Below are positions 9,259-17,078 of a stretch of DNA of 41,917 nt, piece after piece (the stretch's first letter is position 1; the number at the start of each line of letters is the position of its first letter). The notes under the pieces are model-generated. The model did no database searches, was not told where the DNA came from, and worked only from the letters and a program-made list of their open reading frames with translations. Both the position numbers and the translations under genes were made by a program. The DNA comes from Candidatus Obscuribacterales bacterium (lineage in GTDB: Bacteria; Cyanobacteriota; Vampirovibrionia; Obscuribacterales; Obscuribacteraceae), in contig CASBPX010000026.1 in NCBI GenBank assembly GCA_949127735.1, forward strand, positions 1 to 41,917, read 5' to 3'.

Positions 9259-9283
9259 AAGCCGGGCGCTCGTCGCCCGGCTT
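9259..9283. other. GC-rich hairpin in the 8970-9464 spacer
   Basis: A 10-base-pair stem (AAGCCGGGCG / CGCCCGGCTT, loop CTCGT) begins three bases after the LexA-like palindrome. It has the look of an intrinsic terminator stem but only a short T-rich tail on either strand. It could end a short unannotated transcript or be a leader element. The rest of the 8970-9464 spacer holds no gene I can support. Confidence 0.45.
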
Positions 9284-9464
9284 CTGTTATGACACCATAT
9301 ACGGTTGCACATTTGTTCACAACCAGTGATAACCGTTTTCAAGGGTGGTGTAAAACAGGAAACAAAATCTTTTCGAGTCCGTCAGACCAACCATATCAAG
9401 AGACGGTCTTGCGCTAGAATCAAAACTATCTCTAAAACACCGCTTTGACTTACGGATTAATTAA

Positions 9465-11177
9465 ATGACCGCGGCGCCCGACAGCCAGGAATCAACACAG
9501 CAAGCCTCGCCAGTCAGACTGGGCGACTTGCTTACCGGTGCTGGCCTGCTCAAGGCCGAAGACCTTCGCCAGGCAATGATTATTGCCAAAACTCAGTCGT
9601 TGCCCGTGGGGCGCGTTCTGATTATGTCTGGATTTATCATTGAGCCCCACCTGCAGGCCGCTGTGCAGGCCCAGTCAATGTTGAAGGATGGCTTGATTGA
9701 TTTAGAAACCGCTCTCGGAAGCTTGAGAGTGATATCGCGCGATAATGTGCAACTTGACCAGGCTCTGTCAAAAATGGGCTGGGCACAACCAGTCAACCAG
9801 GTCACTAATAAACTGGGCGAATTATTATTTGAAGCAGGCATCGTCACCAGAGCTCAACTGGAGCAGGCCCTGGTGCAAGGCGAAAGCAGCGGATTGCCCC
9901 TTGGCCGTGTGCTTGTCATTAATGGCATGCTTTCAGAACAGTTACTCTCATCAACTTTAAATGCGCAAATTCTTGTGCGCGATAAAAGGGTCACACGCGA
10001 ACAGGCGATCTCGAGCTTGAAAGCGGCGCTGGTCCGACAAGTTCCGTTTGAGCAACATCTGGAAGAAACCGGTGTCAGTCTTCACCCTGCCACTGAAACA
10101 GTGCGTCTGGGCGAACTTCTGGTGATGGCTAAATTGCTTGACGAAGAGAAGCTCATGCAGGCTGTGGAATTAGGCCTGGTGAACGAACAGCCGATTGGTC
10201 AGGTGCTGGTGAAAAACGGCATGGTGAGCGAAAATGTGCTGACCACAGCCCTTGCTATTCAGAGCATGGTGGCCAAAGGCGAATTGCGCAAGAGCCAGAG
10301 CGGGCGGGTACTTGAGCTCGTTAATCAAGAACATATTTCGCTTGCTGCAGCGGTAGAAAGAGTACAACCTACTCCTCCACGCGATGCCACAAATTTGCCG
10401 CTGTATCAGTTTTTGCAATTGGCTGGGGTTATCGGCCCCAAAGACATTGAAGAAGCCCTTAAAATGGGCTCTCGCGACACGACCCTGATGGGGCAGATGT
10501 TGATGATGACCGGCGCTCTTGATCAAAATCTTCTCGGTATTGCCATGAAATGCTCTCATTTGATGGAAAAAGGAATTTTAAAAACAGAACAAGCTGTTAT
10601 TGCTCTCGGTATTTGCTGGAAGAGCAAAGCCACTCTGGAAGATGCCTTCAAACAACTGGGTTGGAGCTCAGCTATCATCACATCAAGCGCACCTTCAGCG
10701 CCAGCTTTACCACCTACTTACAGCCCGCCTGCGGCTGAGACTCAGGATTCGCCACAAGTTCCTCAAGTTCCTCAGGCTCCTCAATCACCGCGAGTCACCC
10801 AAGCTCCTGCAGCTCTTGTTCCTGAGGCAGCTGCTGTGGCTCCGGCGGCAACGCAGTCGGGTAGTCACGCCATTCCCAAGCCATCTAAATTTGATCAGGC
10901 TATCTCGGGACGCAAAAATACTTCCAATTCGTCCGCCACCGCTCATAATTTACCGGCCATGCCGGTAGGTCATTCACTCAGTGTTGAGCAAGGCTTACAG
11001 CCTTATGACACTGGTGAAATGTCACCTATTCGCAAGCGGGAAGAAGCTGAAGCCTCAGCACGGGCCCAGGCCGAAGCGACGGAAACCGGATCGAACCCAA
11101 CAGTAAGCGGCAGCGATGGCACCGCCCCCGGTGCACCTAAACCAGCAAAGAAGCGCTTAGCCGATCTAATTCCATAA
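9465..11177 (+). CDS. Protein of four GspE/PilB N-terminal-like repeats with disordered tail
   Basis: A 570-residue protein made of four roughly 95-residue repeats, at about residues 18-109, 116-206, 214-300 and 312-402. Each begins with an L-G-[DE]-L-L-x-x-A-[GK]-[LI]-type helix, then a helix with QA, a [LI]GxVL strand-like segment and an NG/SG turn. This pattern matches the N-terminal (MshEN-like) domain of type II secretion/type IV pilus ATPases, which in MshE binds cyclic di-GMP, but no Walker ATPase domain follows. Residues about 405-570 are a Pro/Ala/Gln/Ser-rich, probably disordered tail ending in a basic KPAKKRLADLIP. No signal peptide or membrane helix. The start at ATG 9465 lacks a clear ribosome binding site. 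Function unknown; a ligand-binding scaffold is a guess. Confidence 0.8.
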   Translation: MTAAPDSQESTQQASPVRLGDLLTGAGLLKAEDLRQAMIIAKTQSLPVGRVLIMSGFIIEPHLQAAVQAQSMLKDGLIDLETALGSLRVISRDNVQLDQALSKMGWAQPVNQVTNKLGELLFEAGIVTRAQLEQALVQGESSGLPLGRVLVINGMLSEQLLSSTLNAQILVRDKRVTREQAISSLKAALVRQVPFEQHLEETGVSLHPATETVRLGELLVMAKLLDEEKLMQAVELGLVNEQPIGQVLVKNGMVSENVLTTALAIQSMVAKGELRKSQSGRVLELVNQEHISLAAAVERVQPTPPRDATNLPLYQFLQLAGVIGPKDIEEALKMGSRDTTLMGQMLMMTGALDQNLLGIAMKCSHLMEKGILKTEQAVIALGICWKSKATLEDAFKQLGWSSAIITSSAPSAPALPPTYSPPAAETQDSPQVPQVPQAPQSPRVTQAPAALVPEAAAVAPAATQSGSHAIPKPSKFDQAISGRKNTSNSSATAHNLPAMPVGHSLSVEQGLQPYDTGEMSPIRKREEAEASARAQAEATETGSNPTVSGSDGTAPGAPKPAKKRLADLIP

Positions 11178-11394
11178 GATCTTCTTCTGCCACCATATTT
11201 GGTGCACCAATAAATACCCAAGCCAGTTTTCAAGACGGCGAAAGCGCTGCTGCTGTTGAGATCAAGATGCAGATTTTATGAAATTTCTTCAACAATAGAT
11301 TTGCATATGGTATGAATATCAATTCAAATCCAATCATCTACGATTTAATAAGATCCGCACCCAGACTAAATACTGTGTTGCATAGGAGAGTTTC

Positions 11395-12006
11395 ATGCTT
11401 CAACAAAAGATTTCATATAAGCCTTACCCAGTTCAGGATTTCAAACACCTGCTCGGTTTGACCGGCATCTCTGACAAAACTTTGGAAATTCACTTCAAGC
11501 TTTATGCTGGTTATGTCAAGAATACAAATGACCTGAACGAAAAAATCATAGAGCTGACAGAAGCCGGCAAAAGCGGTTCGCTCGAATACTCAGAACTCAA
11601 GCGTCGTTATGGCTTCGAATACAACGGCATGAGACTGCACGAATACTATTTCGGCAACCTCAAACCAGGCGGCAGCGAACTTAAAGAAACCAGCGCTCTC
11701 GGCAAACTGATTACCGAAACCTATTCTTCAATCGAAGTTTGGAAAAACGATTTCTTCAAAGTCGGCACAATGCGCGGCGTTGGCTGGGCTGTATTGTTCC
11801 AGGACCCTTTCACTAAAACACTTTCAAATCACTGGATCACTTTGCACGAAGAAGGCAACATCGCCGGCTTCCAGCCTATTCTGGTAATGGACGTTTGGGA
11901 GCATGCTTTCTTGCTCGATTACGTTCCAGCTGATCGTCCTAAGTACATTGAGGCTTTCTATAGCAACATTGACTGGGAAAAAGTGGAAGCAAGACTGCTC
12001 AAATAG
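11395..12006 (+). CDS. sodB: Fe/Mn superoxide dismutase
   Basis: A 203-residue superoxide dismutase of the iron/manganese family, which converts superoxide to oxygen and hydrogen peroxide in the cytoplasm. All four metal ligands can be placed: H33 in the EIHFKLYAGYV helix, H82 in MRLHEYYFGNL, and D166 and H170 in DVWEHAF. The second half (GVGWAVLF, LVMDVWEHAFLLDY) is typical. The first half has a shorter helical hairpin and the sequence LHEYYFGNL, so it is a divergent subgroup, and Fe versus Mn cannot be decided by eye. The ATG is preceded by AGGAGAG at 11384-11390, a strong ribosome binding site. No Fur or PerR site is evident in the 217-base upstream spacer. A terminator follows. Confidence 0.93.
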   Translation: MLQQKISYKPYPVQDFKHLLGLTGISDKTLEIHFKLYAGYVKNTNDLNEKIIELTEAGKSGSLEYSELKRRYGFEYNGMRLHEYYFGNLKPGGSELKETSALGKLITETYSSIEVWKNDFFKVGTMRGVGWAVLFQDPFTKTLSNHWITLHEEGNIAGFQPILVMDVWEHAFLLDYVPADRPKYIEAFYSNIDWEKVEARLLK

Positions 12007-12049
12007 GCTGCTGCACAAAAACTAATTCGTAAAAATAAGCGATATTGCG

Positions 12050-12080
12050 AAAGAGCGGGAATTTTATTTCCGCTCTTTTT
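12050..12080 (+). terminator. Intrinsic terminator of sodB
   Basis: AAAGAGCGG (12050-12058) pairs with CCGCTCTTT (12070-12078) around an 11-base A+T-rich loop, and the T run continues to 12080. It lies 44 bases after the sodB stop. Confidence 0.85.
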
Positions 12081-12230
12081 GCTTCTATGGCTTGCCCTGA
12101 GAGGCTATGCGAACTCTGCAGATAGCCTTAAAAATATCCAATTAGAAAAACAGACTGGAGCCCGAGACAGACCCCCTTGAGAACAGTAAAATACTGACTG
12201 GTTCTCGAATTTACAAAAGGCTCGCCGCTC

Positions 12231-13193
12231 ATGAAAGACAGCACTTCAGCTACAACCGCTACAAATTTCACAGCACCGCTGGAAGAATTTGTCGCCGAGC
12301 CCCTAGATTTAGACATAGCTGTAGACGAAGTTCACGCCTTCGCCAATTATTCAGACGACGATGAAATCGACGATCTTGATCATGGCGATCCGGTTGATAG
12401 CTGGTCATACGAAGTGCCACGCCCCTGGCTGACCATGGAGCAAGCGGCAAGCATGCTGGGACGCTCAGCAAGAGGCGTCGAACGCTCAATTTTAGGAAAA
12501 TGGGGCAATCACTTGCCCGAAGGCTGGAGTGCCAGACGCGTTCGCATAGATGGTCTGGATGAATGGAGAATCGTTCCACCACCCGGATTTAGAATCAAAC
12601 ACAACCGCCGTGAGCAGAAAGCCGAAACTAGCGCAGCCACTGCCAATGCTAATATTGCCGATGTGGTTCCCAGCCCGGTCAATACCAATACAGACCAAGG
12701 GCCAACCAAAGAAACAGTTGCTCAATCTGGCAGCGCAAACGCCTCTGCCACGACAAGATCGCGCCGCAGAGAAGAATTGATTGATGAGCCGTTTTCGCTA
12801 GAGAAGTTTTTGCAAAGTGCCGGGCGCATGGCCCAAAAAGAATTAGCTTCGTTTGGCATTTCAGTCAGACCTACCGTAGAACGCACTTTGGATGCTGATG
12901 TCGAGCATGCCACTATTGTTATTGACCGCTCCGACGAAGTAGAAAAATTGCTTCGTGAATTGTCCAGTACTCAAAGAGAACTGGCCGAGCAGCGGCGCAT
13001 GCATCTTGAAGATTTGCGGGCTATGAAAGAAATGCAAAGTTCTCTTTTGTTGCTTGAAGTGCGTGCCAAAGAAACAAGTGAACTAAAGCAAGACCTCACT
13101 TTAGCTCAGCAAGCATTAAAAGAACATCGCACTCAGTATCAAGAATTTCTAGCTCTGCCGTGGTACAAAAGGCTATTCTCGAAACTACCTTAA
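12231..13193 (+). CDS. Unrecognised HTH-like and coiled-coil protein
   Basis: 320 residues in three parts. Residues 1-60 are strongly acidic. About 65-125 form a small domain (WLTMEQAASMLGRSARGVER...) that looks like a helix-turn-helix of the DNA-binding or MerR-like excisionase fold, with the typical 'ML-GRS...V' turn. After a Thr/Asn/Ala-rich linker, residues about 230-305 form a Glu/Leu/Gln-rich coiled coil, and the protein ends in LPWYKRLFSKLP, an amphipathic basic tail that could touch the membrane. It is the first gene of a run with the Rdx protein (15-base gap) and cytidylate kinase. Function unknown; a link to nucleoid or membrane organisation would be speculation. Confidence 0.75.
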   Translation: MKDSTSATTATNFTAPLEEFVAEPLDLDIAVDEVHAFANYSDDDEIDDLDHGDPVDSWSYEVPRPWLTMEQAASMLGRSARGVERSILGKWGNHLPEGWSARRVRIDGLDEWRIVPPPGFRIKHNRREQKAETSAATANANIADVVPSPVNTNTDQGPTKETVAQSGSANASATTRSRRREELIDEPFSLEKFLQSAGRMAQKELASFGISVRPTVERTLDADVEHATIVIDRSDEVEKLLRELSSTQRELAEQRRMHLEDLRAMKEMQSSLLLLEVRAKETSELKQDLTLAQQALKEHRTQYQEFLALPWYKRLFSKLP

Positions 13194-13208
13194 TTAGAGG
13201 AATTAGCC

Positions 13209-13559
13209 GTGGCTGAAACTACTGATAAGCGCTTCAAAATTACTTATTGCACTTCATGCGGTTATCGTGACCGCGCCGTTCAACTGTCAGAACAACTGGA
13301 AAAAGATTCGTCAGATCAGTGCACACTGGTACCTTCCGAAGGTGGCGTCTTTGAAGTTGAAGACAATGGTGTTTTACTTTTTTCAAAAAACAACACTAAC
13401 CGTTTCCCTGAAGAAGGTGAAGTGTTGGCCATCATCACAAGTGTAAAAAACGGACAAACTCTAGAGGACGCACAAACGCATGCAGCCAACGATGCTGGTC
13501 ACAGTGGTGGAGTGCTCGACTGGATCTACAGTCTCTTCAGAGCTCCGTCACAAAAATAA
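13209..13559 (+). CDS. Rdx family (SelT/SelW/SelH-like) thioredoxin-fold protein
   Basis: 116 residues, starting at a GTG with AGAGG eight bases upstream. The N-terminal strand KITYCTSCGYR carries the CxxC redox pair (C14, C17) in exactly the place of the Cys-x-x-Sec of selenoprotein W, followed by the helix and the GVFEVEDNGVLLFSKN..RFPEEGEV stretch typical of the Rdx family (PF10262), where 'LF.K.....FP' is conserved. It is the cysteine form, with no in-frame TGA. Family members bind glutathione or 14-3-3-like partners and are thought to act as redox adaptors. The C-terminal 30 residues are an extra, possibly amphipathic tail. It sits between the coiled-coil protein and cmk. Confidence 0.8.
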   Translation: MAETTDKRFKITYCTSCGYRDRAVQLSEQLEKDSSDQCTLVPSEGGVFEVEDNGVLLFSKNNTNRFPEEGEVLAIITSVKNGQTLEDAQTHAANDAGHSGGVLDWIYSLFRAPSQK

Positions 13560-13572
13560 GTCGGAGAATACA

Positions 13573-14280
13573 GTGGGACACCCGCAGGCCCGGCAAATAG
13601 CCATAGACGGACCGGCCGGCGCCGGCAAATCTACTGTAGCCCGCAAGCTGGCCGACAAGCTCGGATATCTATATATAGATACGGGAGCTATGTATCGTGC
13701 CTCCACCTGGCTGGCCTTGCAAAACAATATCGAGCTTACCGACGGTGACGCCATCGCCGCCCTGGCCAGTGCCAGCAAAATTCAACTAAAGCCTGCAGAT
13801 GCATCGTCAGACGGCAAAATTCGAGTTTTCGTCAACGACCAGGAAATTACTCGCGAAATTCGCACTAATCGCATGTCTGACCTTGTAGCTACCGTTGCTG
13901 CGCTTGGTCAGGTGCGCAAGATTCTGGTAGACAAACAAAGAGAGCTGGCTAGAGAAGGCGAGTGTGTTATTGATGGCCGGGATATCGGCACAGTAGTTGT
14001 TCCAGATGCCGGCCTGAAAATATTTATGACCGCCAGCGCCGAAGAACGTGCGCGCCGTCGGCAAATCGAACTGGCGGCTCAAGGTGAAAACCCTGATTTT
14101 GCCGACTTGCTCAAAGCCATCAACGAACGCGATTACCTCGACATGAACCGCGCAGTCTCACCTCTGACTAAGGCAGTTGATGCGGTAGAAATAATCACCG
14201 ACACCATGTCTATCGATGATGTCGTTGCGGCTTTAGAAAACCTGGCCAAAGAAACTTTCCAGACTCCTGCCGAAGCTTAA
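13573..14280 (+). CDS. cmk: Cytidylate kinase
   Basis: (d)CMP kinase, which phosphorylates CMP and dCMP with ATP in pyrimidine nucleotide recycling. Counted from the GTG at 13573 it is 235 residues, the usual length. The P-loop GPAGAGKST (residues 13-21), YIDTGAMYRA, the IDGRDIGTVV motif, RARRR and the ERDYLDMNRAVSPL segment (usually QRDxxDSxRxxxPL) are all present. The reading frame is open further upstream into the Rdx gene, but GGAGA at 13563-13567 and the family's N-terminus fix the start at this GTG, 13 bases after the Rdx stop. It is probably co-transcribed with the two genes before it. Confidence 0.95.
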   Translation: MGHPQARQIAIDGPAGAGKSTVARKLADKLGYLYIDTGAMYRASTWLALQNNIELTDGDAIAALASASKIQLKPADASSDGKIRVFVNDQEITREIRTNRMSDLVATVAALGQVRKILVDKQRELAREGECVIDGRDIGTVVVPDAGLKIFMTASAEERARRRQIELAAQGENPDFADLLKAINERDYLDMNRAVSPLTKAVDAVEIITDTMSIDDVVAALENLAKETFQTPAEA

Positions 14281-14387
14281 ATCTGAAAAAAATTCCCGGC
14301 CTTCGTAAGTACACCAGCGCCAGTTTGCTTGTCTGCATTTATATTAGCCATAGAAAAACGCAATCAGTAAATGGTTTGCACGACTAT

Positions 14388-15566
14388 ATGGAAGATTCGC
14401 AGAAAAACAATAAAGAGCAATTAGACGGCAAACCTGACGCCGACGCTCAAGAACGCAACCAACAGCTTAATTCTGTAGAAATTCTTGGTGGCCATCGGCT
14501 GGCAGCGGTACCTGGAAAAGTACAATTGCCCGCTGACAAAAGCGAGTCACCTATTGGCGTGGCGGTGCTCAAGGACAAAGAAACAATTGTTTTGCATTTA
14601 AAAGGAAAAAGCGGCAGCACCACAGGTGAAGCCGAAGTTGAATATCGCCCCGGAGACCTATATTACGAAGACGTCTTCAAGCATATCGGCGGCATAAAAA
14701 AGGGCGAGACTAAACTAGTTTCTCCCTGGAAAGATGATGCCGGCAAAAAGCCGGCAAAACAAGATGTAATCGCGCCGCAAGACGCACCTAAAGACACACC
14801 GCCAGACCCGGTTAAAGACGAGTCAAAAGATCCCAAAGATCTGAAAGATCCAAAAGACGCGAAAGATGCCTCAGGCCAACCTATTGACCAGACTGGCAAA
14901 CCGATTTTGCCGGACGTAATCGTTGCACCGTCGGCTCAGTTCACTCTCAAGGTCAATGACACCATCAGCAAAATGTCTGCTGAGACACGCGACGTTTTAG
15001 CCACCTCTCAGACCGATATTATCGCGGCCAATAAATTGACTGATGCACTGCCAGAGCTTAAGGGTCAAAAACCACGAGGTTGGCCTCCTGGGCTAACCTG
15101 GGATGCAGTAGATGGAGCCTATAGCCCATCGCGCAACATGGTGGTGGTGGCAGAAGAAACTACAGATTCCAACGGTAAATGGGTGAAGAGCAACCGCACT
15201 GAAGACGTCACTCGCCATGAAGTCGGCCATGCAGTTGATTTTGGCATGGGTAAATTGTCGAACAGCGCCGCTTTCACCAAAGCATATGACGAAGACGAGA
15301 AAAACATGCCGCCAAAACTGGCGCCCACGCTCAAATATTTCCTCCAAAATGGTGACGGCGGCAAAGAAGAAGCCTGCGCTGAGGCAATTGCCGCACGCGA
15401 GGGTGGTTCAACTTCTGGAAACACCTTTGACGTTGGCTTCAAGAAGACCATCGAGGCCGTCGACGCCGCTTTGCTGTTGCGACGGGCGAAACTGCCTGTG
15501 TCCACTATCACCATAAACGTGAAAACGCCGCAGCCTACAGCTTCTCCACCAGTTGATACGCAGTAA
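14388..15566 (+). CDS. Putative HExxH zinc metallopeptidase
   Basis: 392 residues from the ATG at 14388; the frame is open to a TTG at 14325, and neither start has a clear ribosome binding site. The N-terminal third is hydrophilic, then comes a Lys/Asp/Pro low-complexity linker (about residues 120-165). The C-terminal domain carries H277-E-V-G-H281 followed by AVDFGMG and a 'FTKAYDED' segment, and E332 in EEACAEAIAAREGG, which fits the third zinc ligand. This spacing resembles the anthrax-lethal-factor-like (ATLF) gluzincins. No signal peptide is visible, so export would need another route. The substrate is unknown. The match is by motif and general pattern only. Confidence 0.68.
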   Translation: MEDSQKNNKEQLDGKPDADAQERNQQLNSVEILGGHRLAAVPGKVQLPADKSESPIGVAVLKDKETIVLHLKGKSGSTTGEAEVEYRPGDLYYEDVFKHIGGIKKGETKLVSPWKDDAGKKPAKQDVIAPQDAPKDTPPDPVKDESKDPKDLKDPKDAKDASGQPIDQTGKPILPDVIVAPSAQFTLKVNDTISKMSAETRDVLATSQTDIIAANKLTDALPELKGQKPRGWPPGLTWDAVDGAYSPSRNMVVVAEETTDSNGKWVKSNRTEDVTRHEVGHAVDFGMGKLSNSAAFTKAYDEDEKNMPPKLAPTLKYFLQNGDGGKEEACAEAIAAREGGSTSGNTFDVGFKKTIEAVDAALLLRRAKLPVSTITINVKTPQPTASPPVDTQ

Positions 15567-15728
15567 GCTCTTCACCGAAGCAATGCCTTTTAAGGTTTGC
15601 TTAAGTATTTATCAGCCGGGTATAAAAATTATGAAGGGCTGATGGATTTAATCTTTGAATTTGACGAGGCATATCTAGTGATGCCTCTAGAATAACGCGC
15701 CTGGCCGCAAAAAGCCTCAAAACCGATA

Positions 15729-15779
15729 AGCACTCTATATAGAGCGCTGTCGACAAAAATGCCCTCAAGGCTGTATCTT
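15729..15779 (+). promoter_or_regulatory. Palindrome and candidate promoter for the gene at 15848
   Basis: AGCACTCTAT/ATAGAGCGCT (15729-15748) is a 20-base palindrome with a single G-T-type mismatch. Directly after it lie TCGACA (15750-15755, one mismatch to TTGACA) and, 18 bases on, TATCTT (15774-15779, four of six to TATAAT). The symmetric site just upstream of the -35 would suit an activator. A separate 7-base inverted repeat (GAGGCAT/ATGCCTC) lies at 15666-15687. Confidence 0.35.
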
Positions 15780-15847
15780 AATAACCTATAACATTAGTAG
15801 CCGATCACTTCAGACCGTTTGAATTCTAAGGAATCAAGGAGCACGTC

Positions 15848-16582
15848 ATGGCCAAGGCGAAAACAAAAACTCTGGACAAGCCACAAGTTGTCTCCGCTGG
15901 CAAACAGCAATCTACTGAAGTGACCGAACTAAAGCAAATCTTTCAACGCGTTGATCTGGCGCAGACATACAACCACAAGCATCCAGCTTTTGCCGTCATC
16001 GCCCTGAAAGACGGTCGCACCCTCACTGTTAACTATGGCCAGAAAGGTAATATCGAGACTTTAACATTCTCAGACGGTCGCGTGCTTGCCACTGCTGATG
16101 GTGGCGCTTATTTTTCTGATAATTTACAGCCAGATGTGAAATTAAAAGATCTCACACTCAACGCTGATGATGGCGAACTGAACTACAAGTCGACCTACGG
16201 CAAACGCACGGCTCAAGTCAAAGAAACCGCCAGCGGCGCCAAATATGCCACCCTTAAGGTCAAAGGCGATGCGCGCGAATTTCAATTGCTTGTCGACAGA
16301 AGCCAGGTCGTTATTGGCAAAGAAGGCAAAATGACTTACTCTGCCGACGGCAAATATTTGACCATGGAGCCTAAGGGCGGCGGACAAATTAAATTCCACC
16401 TCGGCATCAACATGCTCGATGTTGTCTTCCCCAATGGCTATCAGCAGAGCTTTTACGCCACTGCGCAAGAAATGAGCCTGCTACAACTTCAACCAATTGG
16501 TTTCTACGTCAATTGGCTGCCTGCCGACGACATGGGCCAACATTTTGAATGGGGCGTTGTGCTACCACAGGCAGTGCATTAG
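15848..16582 (+). CDS. Unrecognised beta-rich protein
   Basis: 244 residues, starting at an ATG with AAGGAG six bases upstream, so the start is secure. After a basic N-terminus (about 30 residues) the sequence alternates short strands and DG/NG turns (LKDGRTLTV, FSDGRVLATADGG, YSADGKYLTMEPKGG, FPNGYQQSF), which suggests a beta-sheet domain or wrap-around beta structure. No cysteine, membrane helix or catalytic motif stands out. It converges with speD, the stops being only 19 bases apart. Its style is like the partial gene at the left edge. I do not recognise the family. Confidence 0.72.
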   Translation: MAKAKTKTLDKPQVVSAGKQQSTEVTELKQIFQRVDLAQTYNHKHPAFAVIALKDGRTLTVNYGQKGNIETLTFSDGRVLATADGGAYFSDNLQPDVKLKDLTLNADDGELNYKSTYGKRTAQVKETASGAKYATLKVKGDAREFQLLVDRSQVVIGKEGKMTYSADGKYLTMEPKGGGQIKFHLGINMLDVVFPNGYQQSFYATAQEMSLLQLQPIGFYVNWLPADDMGQHFEWGVVLPQAVH

Positions 16583-16601
16583 TCTAATCAGACTGACATC
16601 G

Positions 16602-17069
16602 CTATTTAATTTCCACAGCCTCAATTGACTGGCCGCGGCTGAAGACGTTTTGATTAACTGCAGTGGGGGTGAGATAGCTCACCATTACTTCATTAAATTT
16701 GTTCTGGTCAACCGTTTCGCCACAAGTGAACAAGTCAACGAAGCAGGCACCGGTTTCAGGATAGGTGTGAATGCTGGCGTGGCTTTCAGAAAGCAACAAA
16801 ATAGCGGTCACGCCGCCATTAGGGAACACATAGCTGCAAGTGTCAAGCACCGTGGCACCAGTAGCATTGGCGGCAGCACTAAACGCTTTAAGCAGAGCGT
16901 CTGCATTGAGTAAAGCTGCAGACGCGCACCCCATAAAGCTTGCCATCATATGTCGGCCTTGAAACTGGTAGTTAGAATCAGTGGCTTGAGTGCGCGCAGC
17001 CGTTGCGCGCGCTAAAGCTGCCAGAGCGCTTGCCGAACTATCAGGAGCCGATTTAGAATCAATACCCAT
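16602..17069 (-). CDS. speD: S-adenosylmethionine decarboxylase proenzyme
   Basis: 155 residues. It decarboxylates S-adenosylmethionine to supply aminopropyl groups for polyamine synthesis, using a pyruvoyl group made by self-cleavage. The cleavage motif LSESHASIHTYPE is intact: E95|S96 is the processing site, H101 matches the processing His and C116 (FTCG) the catalytic Cys of the bacterial class 1b enzymes, with the same spacing as in the Thermotoga enzyme. The enzyme is longer than usual by about 35 N-terminal Ala/Ser/Thr-rich residues; it remains possible that translation begins later. It is the last gene of the operon with the DUF155-like gene (9-base gap) and speE. Confidence 0.92.
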   Translation of the reverse strand: MGIDSKSAPDSSASALAALARATAARTQATDSNYQFQGRHMMASFMGCASAALLNADALLKAFSAAANATGATVLDTCSYVFPNGGVTAILLLSESHASIHTYPETGACFVDLFTCGETVDQNKFNEVMVSYLTPTAVNQNVFSRGQSIEAVEIK

Positions 17070-17078
17070 GCTATTAGA

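Noticed and set aside
9064..9417. 117-codon plus-strand frame across the spacer
   Set aside because: It starts inside the 5' region of the opposite gene, runs through the LexA-like palindrome and the hairpin, has no ribosome binding site and a composition unlike a protein.
10170..10559. Minus-strand frame of 129 codons inside the repeat protein gene
   Set aside because: It is antisense to a well-supported gene and rich in His and Gln, as expected from shadow reading.
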